Origin: Symsagittifera roscoffensis | Lineage: Eukaryota > Xenacoelomorpha > Acoela > Convolutidae | DNA length: 64,000 bases | Assembly (NCBI RefSeq): GCF_963678635.1 | Contig: NC_087066.1 | Location: 14,611,171 to 14,675,170 of the forward strand | Direction of reading: 5' to 3' | In this document: positions 37,201 through 46,493 of the stretch, in pieces | How the letters are laid out: every line of letters begins with the position of its first letter | How positions within the stretch are numbered: the first letter of the stretch is position 1 | Made by a program: the position numbers and the translations under genes | Notes under the pieces: model-generated | The model's database searches: none | Told to the model about the DNA's origin: nothing | What the model saw: only the letters and a program-made list of their open reading frames with translations

Positions 37201-39134
37201 GCATCACAAACCAGTCTAGTACTTGTTCTTCTTCGAAAAGTCTACTTTTCCTCGCATTGATCCTTTGATGCAAATCTCCGCCATCGCAGTACTACAAAAG
37301 ACTTAACAGTCGCATACTTTTTTTAAAGATTGATCTTATTGGGCAGTGATTTTAGTCTTTCACAGTTCTGAAGACCACATATGGAGCAATGACAGATATT
37401 TCCTATTCGGAAATTGTCCAATATACAAGTTCAAAATTGGATAAAACCTTGAAGTCCAATTCTTTAAGCATCTTTTTGAGATAAACAATATATGTAGTAA
37501 ACACGCTTACCTCCATCACTATATACAGATTTCCTAAAACAAACAAAAAAAAACATAATTTTTGGCTATTTCAAAATTTGAATCTGATTGAATGATGAAT
37601 GTTACATCTACTTCGTGGACCCATTCTCCGTTTCTCACCTTTTTCTGAAACAACAAAACGGAAATTAAGTTTCATAGCTCGTTTCAAATAATTTCTAGTT
37701 GCAAGAATTTCAGTTGCAGCTTATTCGATAAAAACATCGTGGCGTTATTACGATTCTTATTTTTTATGCCAATTCAATCAAGCAAGAAATTGAAATTCGA
37801 CAAATAATTCAAGCAGTAACTTGATAATGTTTGTTCGTGTTAATAGTACCTTCGAAGCTTTCGACATATGATACAATGTAGGGGTGTTTGAGTCTGGCCA
37901 GCAGATCCACTTCCCTCTTAGTCTCTCTCTTCTCCTTCGGAGACATCTGAAAAGATTAATCTTAACGTTTTCTCGTTGCTCAAGGACGATACAAAACGTA
38001 TTACCCAGCAAACAAGGACAGCAGGTTGCTGTGCAAGTTGCACAGAATGTTCCGACCCTATTCTTATAAAAACTACACATGATTTTTGTCAATTTGGTGT
38101 AGTTTTTTGAGCGTGGTGTGATAGAAGGATCTACACGAAAGCCTAGAATTTCCGTTTATTCAACATTCATTTGGAACAGGCAAATTGGACAATAGTTTTA
38201 GACGAAAAAAAAGACCAGAAAAAAATCAATTTTTTAAAAAAAAAATCGATTTTTTTGTAGAAATTCTTTGAACTTTGGAAAATGACGCTAAAGGAAATTC
38301 GAAAACTATATTTCCTTGATTCAAATTAAATGTTCAGGGCTTAAATAAAAGTTTCACGGCTTATCTTTGTATAATCAGCCTAATCTCGCTCACTTTACTC
38401 GCTGGAATTGAATTAAAATTCAATTTTTAACCAGTTTTTCTCGACACCGGAACACCTTAATGAAACTTTTTTAATACTGTTTGAATCACCGTTAAAAAGG
38501 CGTCAATAATAAAATATCACTCGACCCAATCCGATGATTGATTGTGGTTGCTGATTTAGGTGAAAACACAAAAAAATAACACACTTCGAAATACACAGTT
38601 CCTCTCAATTATCAATGGTCAGAACAAAAATAGGGAAGCATTTATGACTTCAGCAAGAATACAGCAGAGGTTCTCCGCAATGAGTTGAACAGCAGAGATT
38701 TTACCTTCCGGGTGAATGGTCTTCTACATATGCTAAGTTGCCCCAAACATACGCAAGTTTTTCTTATTTAAAGAAATCTATGAAATCCAAAGCAACAATT
38801 GCTAAAAAAAAAATTAAGCTCAATTCCTAAATGTTTTCTAAATGAGGGTATACCACTGATCTGGTGAAATTGAACTTCGTTGTTAACCTATGCCGACGGT
38901 GGCAATAACTGTAGTAACGACAAAACTAAACCACCGATAAACAAAAGCAGAGAGCACACGAGGCTACATTAACACTACTAAATGAACTTTTCCGACCTTT
39001 AGCATCTTGATCTCCTTCAGCACCAACTTTTCCCCCTTCCCATTCTTGACCAGAAGGGCCTTCCCAAATGACCCCTCCCCTATGGCCTTCACCACCTCGT
39101 ATTCTCTGATTCGACCTCCAGGCACCGACGCCAT
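22215..39134 (-). CDS. NEK1: NIMA-related kinase NEK1 orthologue
   Basis: Ser/Thr kinase acting at centrosomes and cilia and in the DNA-damage response. Exons: 38997-39134, 37850-37946, 37639-37644, 37511-37533, 37139-37291, 36512-36792, 34582-34922, 34242-34320, 33894-34023, 33611-33694, 32822-32901, 32445-32642, 32006-32238, 31520-31671, 30558-30683, 28293-28369, 25796-26188, 25087-25565, 24282-24543, 24136-24208, 23536-24023, 22948-23279, 22215-22540. The total is 4,551 nt, 1,516 aa, longer than the roughly 1,260-aa human protein. The kinase domain has GEGSFGKA (19-26), Lys40, Glu58, HRD (Asp135), DFG (Asp153) and [10 protein letters not shown] charged coiled-coil follows ([19 protein letters not shown]), then KRLNEKM. 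The C-terminus has NEK1 signatures [21 protein letters not shown] and [10 protein letters not shown]. The middle holds four W...TFS repeats. The donors after exons 1, 8 and 22 are weak (GTCGGA, GTCTGC, GTTTTG), but phase and homology support them. Confidence 0.95.
24838..24912 (-). repeat. tRNA-like SINE fragment in NEK1 intron
   Basis: On the minus strand GGCGCAGTGGTCCCTGTTG (A-box-like) is followed by AGGTTCGAAGCC (B box). Just beyond it (24750-24850) is a run of AACCAATT variants. This is probably the head of a SINE. Confidence 0.5.
25087..26188 (-). other. NEK1: NEK1 fourfold W..TFS..P repeat region
   Basis: Two adjacent NEK1 exons encode four degenerate copies of one short motif: [48 protein letters not shown] and [15 protein letters not shown]. 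The linkers are acidic and Ser-rich. They look like repeated docking peptides in a disordered region. Human NEK1 has looser W-containing segments at the same place; I infer lineage-specific regularisation. Confidence 0.7.
26755..27215. repeat. AT-rich dispersed repeat, copy C (NEK1 intron)
   Basis: It has the order AGAGTAATGAACGCAAGGG, CGAATTTTAAAG, ACAATTTATGACTAG, TTGGATCAATCGG, AATCCACTTTCGAAATTGAA, TTGCCTTCCTTTTAACAAA and CCTATATAAGAGTACTCAC. Same family as copy A. Confidence 0.7.
27620..27702 (-). repeat. tRNA-derived SINE fragment in NEK1 intron
   Basis: Minus strand: GTGGCTGAGTGGTTAGTGC is a close A-box match, followed by GGTTGTAGGATGGAATCCGAC with a weak B box. The same flank (CACGGACGCTTAA) recurs as a truncated piece at about 30145. 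Confidence 0.6.
28370..30557. other. Large NEK1 intron
   Basis: This 2.2-kb intron is AT-rich. It contains GCGAAG...CTTCGC palindromes near 28587 and 30052 and a truncated SINE end near 30145. The longer reading frames here have no protein-like composition, and I call none of them. Confidence 0.6.
30740..31090. repeat. AT-rich dispersed repeat, copy D (NEK1 intron)
   Basis: It has the ordered segments ATTCCCTTACAGCTC, ACAACTTATGATTG, TTGACCCAATTTGAG, AATCCACTTG and ACTACCTATATAAG. It is shorter and more diverged than the other copies. Confidence 0.6.
32985..33470. repeat. AT-rich dispersed repeat, copy E (NEK1 intron)
   Basis: A well preserved copy: CATAGCCAACTGACAGTTGG, AATAGATGGCC, GAGAAAACTTGATCAATAGG, AGAAGTCGATCACATTTTTC, GACCTATATAAGAATGCTCA and CTACGTTCATTACTTTTAAT. 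Confidence 0.75.
34945..35390. repeat. AT-rich dispersed repeat, copy F (NEK1 intron)
   Basis: It starts just inside the intron upstream of exon 34582-34922: CATAGCCAACAGACAGATGG, GAGAAAACTGGATCAATAAG, GTCGATCACGTTTTCGTG, TTGCTGTTCGATAGCGG and CTACGTTCACCGACTCTTAA. Same family. Confidence 0.75.
36297..36362 (-). repeat. tRNA-like fragment in NEK1 intron
   Basis: Minus strand: CTTAGCCTGGGGGTAACG (A-box-like) is followed by GGGTTCGAATCTG, an excellent B box. I cannot close an acceptor stem, so it is probably a tRNA-derived SINE or relic. Confidence 0.5.
37639..37644 (-). other. NEK1: NEK1 6-nt microexon
   Basis: On the minus strand TTTCAG|AAAAAG|GTGAGA gives a six-base exon. It joins SFE (exon 2) to GNLYIVME (exon 4) as S-F-E-E-K-G-N-L, the exact spacing of the family's F-E-E-N-G-S-L. 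Skipping it would keep the frame and delete two residues of the beta4-beta5 turn just before the hinge. Reading on into the intron breaks the frame. Confidence 0.8.
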
Positions 39135-40279
39135 AGAAATTCATACACACGGTTTTTTGTACAATTATGTGTAGTCGGGTTATGTCATCCTTATATCACA
39201 CTATTGACATTGTACAAATGAATCATTATGCTCTCCAATCTGAAATGTTTGTTAAAAATGAAATATGGTTTAAAAAAATAACTGAATTCGTTACAACTAA
39301 TTAGTGTTCAATCAGTTCAAAAATAGTCAGATATCATTTTTTTATTTTTCAGAATAAAATTAAAACGAAAATAATCAAAGGAAATTGAAACGAAACTACA
39401 CATAGTAAAGTTAGCACGGTAATTATGGCCACGACAATACACAAGCACTTAGCAATCTTGACATCAAAGATATCGATGATTAAACTGAATGAGTTTTCAT
39501 AACTAACGTAAGTATATAAGCAGAAAGAACGATAATGGAAAGTAATAAGCACGTTTCAAACGAAAATATTTCAACTATATCAAACTACAATACAGATACT
39601 AAACATTGCATGTTTAACTAAAATTAAAAGCTGGAACGAAAAAGCGACACTAGTTTAACACATGGTAAGGAGAATTAGTGAATAATCTATTTCAACTAAG
39701 GTATTTCGATTACAATAAATACATAAAATTTACAAGGTGCGATACGCTGTTTCGAGGTAGGGCTAAGATTTTGTTTAGCTTTTTATTAACCTGAAGGTGA
39801 TATTACTAACTTCAGTGCCTGAATGTTCAAAGGCAACATTGGCAATATTTGGCATCTTACATAATCAACTTATAAGCAGCTAATGACAAGATACAGTTTA
39901 CAGGTGACCATCGAACAAAACGACATTAACAAGCCGCAATTTTTAACTTGTAGAGTTTAGCCAGTGATGTTTCGGAATGATAATTGACTTTTTTGGAATT
40001 GACGTTTTTCTTGCAAAATAGCTAATGATTTTTGGTTGAATTTTTTACAAATTGAAAACTATCTGCCATGACTTAATAATTGCATCATTCACATTTGGGC
40101 GAAAAAATAAGGAAAACTTCGATCGAATTGCCAATAGTGGAAAGATCGGGATTCCAAACAACCACTGAAAAAAACAGAAGACATTTCAATTAAGCTTACA
40201 ATTACTTCACAAACCAATCACAAGACAAGCAAATTTCAAGGAGCTTTTGGAGTGATTAAAATTGAAGGATAAATAAAGT
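39135..40279. other. Intergenic / NEK1 promoter region
   Basis: The 1.1 kb between the NEK1 start and the stop of the 226-aa gene is AT-rich, with no exon or clear repeat. The NEK1 promoter and the downstream signals of the neighbouring gene should be here. I recognise no TATA box with confidence. Confidence 0.6.
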
Positions 40280-41084
40280 TCATATCAAGTGACTGCCCAG
40301 GTGAGAATTAATACATCTGAAGTTGTAGAACCTTTCGTTCGCAATGGCACGATTATGCTGGTCAACATCTGTCAGTGTTATCAGCTCCGAACTCATTCGG
40401 CTTGGCGGGAAACTTATTTTTCCTGAAGGTTGAAACATTTGTTCATTTTTCATTTCCACTGATTGTTCCTGGTCGTCCATTGGTGCATCAAATGAGTTTT
40501 GTGAATACACTTCCCCAAATCTATCGTTGCTGTCTAAAATTTAAACGTTATAAAAACATAACTTTGAAAGAGCAAGGACGCTAGAAATACTGACCCAGCA
40601 TGCGCTTCTTAGCAGGACATTCTTCAAAAGTGTTAAGTAGATAATCATTACTGTTGAGTCCAGAGCTCCTTCTTTTCACTCGGTGTACATGTTTGGTGCC
40701 TGGGAACAAGGCGCTTTTTTCTATATTTGATTTTTTTTCAGATTCAGGTGAGCAACGAAATGCTTCACCGTCTCCAAAGCCATGTTGATGCGCAACATCT
40801 AACTCATGATCCAGATTTCTTATAGCTGATACACCGTTTCTTTGTTCCATAGGTTTCTGCTCAAAACTGAAAAGTTGAGACTGCGAAACTGCACCTGCTA
40901 ATTAGTATGAGTCATCACCGACCAGTTTTACTAAATAACGTATCTTAAAAGACTTACCTCCATAAGCACCTGCTACTTCCATCTCAATGTCGTTGTTGCA
41001 ACTTCTGAGGTAATTCGGATAGCTACCTTCAAGTGGTGCTCCAGTCTGCAATGTTGGACTACCCACGTAAAAATCCGGTCTCAT
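40280..41084 (-). CDS. Unrecognised 226-aa protein, 3 exons
   Basis: Exons 40958-41084, 40595-40894 and 40280-40533 have GT-AG borders and matching phases; the total is 681 nt, 226 aa. The start MRPDFYVGSPTLQTG is the first ATG of the open frame. The protein is hydrophilic and probably disordered, with no signal peptide or membrane segment. A basic patch (HRVKRRSS) precedes LLNTFEECPAKKRML, which may be a nuclear-localisation type region. GKISFPP fits an RVxF-type docking motif for protein phosphatase 1. I do not recognise the family; a nuclear adaptor or regulator is only a guess. Its start lies less than 50 bp from the 5' end of a LINE on the other strand. Confidence 0.75.
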
Positions 41085-41130
41085 TTTTTCTTAAATTTAT
41101 TGTGTGCTGATCGAGTTATCTTCAACCTAA

Positions 41131-41898
41131 TTGCATCTTATAGCACAATGGGAGAATACAATACCCAATGCCGCAAAAAGGTATCAACTCAAAAAATACA
41201 ACTTTCGAACAAAGGTGAAGTGTCTCTTCTCAATATTAAATAGTTTCAGATTAGTATTGAATTTCGAGGTAGCCGTGGTTGCCTCTTGTCTCAAATATTA
41301 TCATCACCTGATGTTGCAAATTGTTGGAGCCAGCTCCCTAGCCCAAGCAATTGATTCTTTGGGCGAAGACGAAAATAGAGAAGTGAGGAAAGAGGTCTAC
41401 GCGTACTCTGGACTCAGTCTCAATTTCCGCAACATCTTCTACGACAAAAAGGCGATCAACTTCATCAATCTCCCACGAAACTGCAACAAGAACATTGTCC
41501 TGTGGCACGATCTAATTAACAACTCGATCACCGATCATAAGAACAACGACGGGGAACCACTCTCACCGGCAGAACTCATCTCTGTTCTGAGATCAATTCC
41601 CAATTTGTACGCTATCATCTACTGCCATAGGTGGGGAGCAACAAATATATTCGAGCATCTGCTAGAACTGAACCTCACAGTCATTGACGTAACGAAACAT
41701 ATTCTTACAAAGACAGAGCAAATAAACAACACCATAAAAGCGAAGTACAAGAAGCTACATCAATCTTACGACCAAGAACTCCGGTCATTAGCTGTAGTTC
41801 TTCACTATTACCCAAGACTCAATCTCATCCTACGGCAGAGATCGAACCAACCGAAACCTTCAAAGAGCAGAAGGCGAGCAAAACAAAACGAACAATAG
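41131..41898 (+). CDS. LINE first ORF, SGNH/esterase-like (tentative)
   Basis: An open frame of about 255 codons follows directly after an in-frame TAA, with a non-ATG first codon, so the real start is unknown or lost. Seen: IVGASSLAQAID, which could be a degenerate GDSL block, then VLWHDLINNSI, resembling the block with conserved Asp/Asn, then LYAIIYCHRWG and a Lys/Arg-rich tail (SKSRRRAKQ). CR1-type LINEs are known to carry an esterase in ORF1; assignment here is by pattern only. The basic tail suggests nucleic-acid binding. Confidence 0.5.
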   Translation: MHLIAQWENTIPNAAKRYQLKKYNFRTKVKCLFSILNSFRLVLNFEVAVVASCLKYYHHLMLQIVGASSLAQAIDSLGEDENREVRKEVYAYSGLSLNFRNIFYDKKAINFINLPRNCNKNIVLWHDLINNSITDHKNNDGEPLSPAELISVLRSIPNLYAIIYCHRWGATNIFEHLLELNLTVIDVTKHILTKTEQINNTIKAKYKKLHQSYDQELRSLAVVLHYYPRLNLILRQRSNQPKPSKSRRRAKQNEQ

Positions 41899-41938
41899 GT
41901 CAGTACCCCTGTTTTAAAAGTCGGTCTTTTCAAACCTT

Positions 41939-42186
41939 GTGTACTCCTCGAGTCCCTGACTCAGAGTCCAAGGGAAATATTAGGTCCATAACTGTAAGTC
42001 CATCTTTCCAAATCTTGTGTACTCCTTGAGTCCTCTGACTCAGAGTCCAAGGGAAACCCTATTCCATAAATCTTAAGTCCAATATCATAACTTGTGTACT
42101 CTTCGAGTCCCTGACTCAGAGTCCAAGGCAACTCTTAATACTTCCAAATCTTGTGTACTCCTCGAGTCTCTGACTCAGAATCCAGG
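41939..42186 (+). repeat. Four iterated hairpin units between LINE ORFs
   Basis: The core GTGTACTCCTCGAGTCCCTG followed by ACTCAGAGTCCAAGG occurs at 41939, 42017, 42094 and 42153, with spacings of 78, 77 and 59 nt. Each unit alternates GAGTC-GACTC-GAGTC, so two competing stem-loops can form. It lies exactly between the first ORF's stop and ORF1. Confidence 0.85.
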
Positions 42187-42221
42187 TAAGGAATACCATG
42201 ACTAAAAACTGTAAGTCATAA

Positions 42222-43064
42222 AAGCAGAAAATTGGTCCGAACGATCCTGTTTATCAATGCGTAGCTTGTAGCGCTAACCTTCATCTGACCACTAGCTGCA
42301 CAGGCTTAACACCAGTTGCAGTGAATGGTATTAAAGATTTAGGAACGCTGGCAATGCTGCTATGTTCGTCATGCCATGAAAACAATGTACGTGATCGGTT
42401 CATTCGGAACTTCACACAAAGCAAACTGACCCAAAAGCTGGAAGAATTAGACATAAATGAAAAACTTCTAAGCATGGAAAACAGATTAACTCAAATCGTT
42501 GAGAAGAAAGTTGACGAAGCACTGAGGAACACCTGTGAGAAAGTGGAAAAGACATATAGTACTGTTCTGACAGGAAACAACAAGAATGCTGTACCAAAAG
42601 AACAGCAAAATCGAACAAATCACAACATCAATCAATGCATCCGATTACAGGGGATTGGCGAAGATCCCCAGAAATCGAAAGCTGAGAACCTTGTCCCAAC
42701 AAATGAGGAAGTCAAGAAGATTCTAGAGATTGTTGATGTACAACCAAACACCGTTGAAATGAAACGCCTGGGAAAGTTCGATGAAAAGCGAACGAAACCC
42801 AGAACCCTTCTGTTGACCGTGGCCAACCATCATGAGGCAAGATTAGTTCTGGCGAAAAGTTTAGAAAAAAAAACCCAATTGTCTGAAAGGAAAGTTTTTC
42901 TCTCACCTGCCCTGACCAAGGAGGACGCAGCTAAAGAAAATCAAATCCTCAAAAAGCGACGTGAACTTATAACTGAAGGCGTTCCAAAAGAGAAGTTACG
43001 GATAAGAAACTTGGAGTTGTTCAATTACAACGTAAAAGTAGAGCTCAATGAAAGCGGCCCGTGA
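42222..43064 (+). CDS. LINE ORF1, PHD-like finger and coiled-coil
   Basis: The frame is open from 42222, after TAA. The first in-frame ATG lies inside the finger region, so the upstream start is unclear in this copy. The N-terminus holds CVACSANLHL, TSCTG and LLCSSC, a C-x2-C...H...C...C-x2-C pattern like the second half of a PHD finger. It is followed by a coiled-coil (LTQKLEELDINEKLLSMENR) and a C-terminal domain (IRLQGIGE, KRLGKF, RTLLLTV, VFLSPALTKED), the usual RRM-like/CTD chaperone region of LINE ORF1. It ends with TGA at 43062-43064 inside a hairpin. Confidence 0.75.
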   Translation, partial: KQKIGPNDPVYQCVACSANLHLTTSCTGLTPVAVNGIKDLGTLAMLLCSSCHENNVRDRFIRNFTQSKLTQKLEELDINEKLLSMENRLTQIVEKKVDEALRNTCEKVEKTYSTVLTGNNKNAVPKEQQNRTNHNINQCIRLQGIGEDPQKSKAENLVPTNEEVKKILEIVDVQPNTVEMKRLGKFDEKRTKPRTLLLTVANHHEARLVLAKSLEKKTQLSERKVFLSPALTKEDAAKENQILKKRRELITEGVPKEKLRIRNLELFNYNVKVELNESGP

Positions 43065-43073
43065 CTACGGGCC
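43056..43073 (+). promoter_or_regulatory. Hairpin spanning the ORF1 stop codon
   Basis: GGCCCGTGACTACGGGCC forms a perfect 7-bp stem with a GACT loop. The ORF1 stop TGA (43062-43064) lies at the stem-loop border and is followed by CTA. ORF2 continues in the same frame from 43065. TGA-CTA is a known leaky-stop context; use here is inferred. Confidence 0.6.
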
Positions 43074-45902
43074 TTTCTAAGCGTACTTCAAATAAATGCC
43101 AGAAGTCTCATAAACTTCGAACGTCGAGCCAAACTCTCTACTGCTGTTACATCTGGTAATTAGAGTATAATCTGCATATGTGAAACCTGGCTAAATAATC
43201 AAATAGAATCCTCTGAATTAATGCTACATGATTACATTATCTATAGATCAGACAGAGAAAGAGTGAATGATACAAACAAACACGGCGGCAGTCTCATTGC
43301 TGTAAAGAATACATTCGCATGTGAAAAACTTACTGTAGATCTGCCTGACAGCTGTGTTTCATGCAAAATTGATATATCCGGCCAGGAGTTGATATTCTGT
43401 GTCTTTTATAACCCCCCTAAATCAAGTCCCTACAGGTACTTGTCTGAAGATTTTAACAAAATATTGAATGCCTTTCCAACCTCGTCATCCCTTATCGTTT
43501 GTGGTGACATCAACTTCCCAGAAACAAATTGGCCGTCCCTAACAAGTGCCAGTGAAGAGGAACAGGGGGTAGTTGATGCCTTTGACACAAAACTCTTCAG
43601 ACAAACAGTTAACTTCTCTACATGCGGAAAAAACTTGTTGAATGTAGCCTTCCATAGAAATTGTCTCGTACATGCTCAAAGGGATGAATTCTTCGATAAA
43701 CAATATGACTGTTCAGATCATCAATCAATAAACCTCAACGTCGAAATAGAACACCAAGAAGCCAAACCGGTCATTGACAAATATAGAAGCTTCGGCAAAG
43801 CTGACTTCGAAGATATAAACAACGCTATGGCTGATAAAGTTTTCAATCCAAAATGCTACACAAATATAGATAAAACCTGCCAAGAGCTATATGATTACTT
43901 TGAAAATTTGTTAGAAATCTATGTGCCTCGAAGAACTGCGCATCGACAGCAGTTACCATCATGGATAACCCAAAGCACATCAAAACTCATGAAAAAGCTC
44001 AACACCCAAAAAAAACTACTCATTTCGAAACCAACAAGCTACCGCAAACGTCAAGTTGCACTAATGGAAAATGTAGTAATTCAGTCCAGTGAAAATGATC
44101 GATTAAACTATCAGAACAAACTTCTGAGTACAAGAAACACAGATATCATTTACAAGCACCTGAAAAGTCTCAACAAATCAGCATCACTGCCAAAAATAAT
44201 GATAAGCGATAACACCACTGTTTCCAGCCTGGAAGAAAAGGTGAATCTGCTCAACGAATTTTTTCACTCAGTATTCTCGCAAAAAATAAAGTTTAAAATT
44301 AAAGACGTTGAATGTGACAATCCACAGATCACAAATTTCAGCATATCTCATACAACTATAACAGAAATCTTGATGACCATTGACGTTACCAAGTCTAGAG
44401 GACCCAACGGCCTGCCTCCAATTTTCTTCCAACAAACAGCCACCAACATGGCAAATGCCTTGCAGGTAATTTTCAAGAACATCAAGAGATTGAGAAAAAT
44501 ACCTAGTTGCTGGAAGACGGCAGCGATCTCCCCAATATTCAAAAAAGGAGACAGATGTAATGTGGAAAATTGGCGTCCAATTTCACTACTCAACATAGAC
44601 AGCAAAATCTTAGAGAAATGCATCTACGGACCTCTCTACTCGCTTTTTGAACGTGTCCTTTCAAAACATCAACATGGTTTTGTCAAAGCGAAATCAGTGG
44701 CCACGAATATGCTATCATTCCTGAGTAAAATTTACAGAGCACTAGACAAAAACCCAACAGATGACGTTGTCGCTTATTATATGGACTTCTCAAAAGATTT
44801 TGACAAGGTGCCGCATCTTGAATTGCTGAAAAAGACCGCAAATATTGGTCAAGGAGGATGCCTGCTGGAAATTCTTTGTAATTATCTAAATGGACGAAAA
44901 CAATATGTAAAAGTTGAGAAAACTTCTTCAGTGACTCTAGATGTGACGAGTGGTGTCCCACAGGGATCCCTCCTGGGCCCACTTCTGTTCTGCATTTTCA
45001 TCAATGACCTCCCGGACCGACTGAAATTCTCTGACCCGTACATATACGCTGACGATCTGAAACTTCTGACAGTCAACACAGACCTAATCAAAGTGCAACA
45101 GGACTTGAAGTCCATTGATGACTGGGTCAAGGAGAACAAGATGGCGCTGGCTCTCGATAAATGCTCACAACTGGTGTTCAGAGGCAGAGCACACGATCTG
45201 CAGCTTTCCGGATCAAAACTTAAATCCTCTACAGAAGCGAAAGATCTTAGACTTATAGTGGACTATAAATTATCCTGGAATAAACATATTGATATGAGAC
45301 TGACCAAAGCTAATAAATCATTTTACTTGATTAGAAGTAATATAGCTTATAAAACACTACCTTTAGTCAAATTAGACCTATATAAGTCTCTTCTTATACC
45401 AATTCTGATATATGGACTTTCATGTACAAATCTTAGCCGAGGAGATCTTGTACGCCTGGAGCGCTTCCAAAAGAAAGTCACAAAATGGATAGTAACAAGC
45501 CCGGATACATACTATGTTAACCAGCTGCGAGCACTAAATGTGCTCCCACTACCAATGTACTTACAACTCACGGACCTACTGCTACTCTCTAGCCTTGATG
45601 GACGAACTGATGTGTTTCCACATCTATCACAGTGCCCGCAGACAAATCTCAGAACTAAGGACGTCTTCAAGAGTGCCAAAATCAGAACAGAGAATGCGCG
45701 AGGGGAATTCACAATACGTACCAGTCGAATTGCAAACAGAATTGACAAACACGTTGATTTCACAAACAAAACTGGACTCAAGAACCGAATCCTACAACTG
45801 ATGTGGAATTTCATGGATGAAAAGTACAACGAAAACAATATTTGCACTTGGCAACTTGCGTGCGATTGCAACCAATGCAGAAATAAGTGGACAATCTTCT
45901 AA
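43065..45902 (+). CDS. LINE ORF2, APE endonuclease and reverse transcriptase
   Basis: The first motif (LQINARSLINFERR) follows the ORF1 stop directly, then an in-frame TAG at 43161-43163 precedes ICICETWLN. The remaining 893 codons from 43221 are open. The endonuclease has CGDINFPETNW and YDCSDHQSIN. The reverse transcriptase has WRPISLLNIDSKILEK, MDFSKDFDKVPH (usually DFSKAFDKV), GVPQGSLLGPLLF and the catalytic YADD. The C-terminus has a Cys cluster (CDCNQCRNKW). The single stop makes this copy probably inactive unless read through. The family is Jockey/CR1 superfamily; I cannot fix the clade. Confidence 0.88.
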
Positions 45903-45950
45903 TAAAAACGGAAATGGAGCAACACCCATCAGCCTAGTGCTGTAAATCCA

Positions 45951-45952
45951 CT

Positions 45953-46011
<59 letters not shown>
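45951..46011 (+). repeat. (ACA)n microsatellite tail of LINE
   Basis: About 20 pure ACA/CAA units follow the LINE 3' UTR. This is the simple-repeat 3' end of the element rather than an independent microsatellite. Confidence 0.95.
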
Positions 46012-46012
<1 letters not shown>

Positions 46013-46493
46013 TACTTGAGATACGATAAGGAACAGATTTGGTTTATTCAATTTTATAATTTAGCCTAATTGTTGTGATAAACAATGTTCATTTCCACTG
46101 TTCGATCTACGTGATTTCAATGAATGACCTAGAGACATATTAACTATCCACAGAGTTAGTGTCAAGACCAGAACGCCTCTACTCTTGGTCGGGTGAAGAC
46201 TTTGTTATTTTCCTATGGTATTCATAATCGGAGCGTCATCACTATACAGCACAAACAACATCAAAACATCTGGAGCGAAAAATTCTAACCTGGTCAGAAG
46301 TTATCATGATAACCGAAGTTGCTTCACTAGACCTTCATCATAACACCCAGTCAAAAAACCATTGGAATATCAAGTATAACGCGAATAAAAGCAAAGAGTC
46401 AGATGGTTGAGAATCAAGCCATTCATAATGAGAACACTAACATCTTCACAGAATAAACCGGAGTTGCATGACACTCGTTAAGTTAAACCTGAT

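Larger units (their letters stand above)
41131..46011 (+). mobile_element. Non-LTR retrotransposon (Jockey/CR1-like), near complete
   Basis: Order: SGNH-like ORF (41131-41898), an intercistronic region with four iterated hairpin units (41939-42186), ORF1 with a PHD-like finger and basic coiled-coil (42222-43064), ORF2 with endonuclease and reverse transcriptase (43065-45902), a short 3' UTR, and an (ACA)n tail of about 60 bp (45951-46011). Only one in-frame stop damages ORF2, so the copy is young. The 5' end is not fixed and I found no target-site duplication. Confidence 0.9.
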
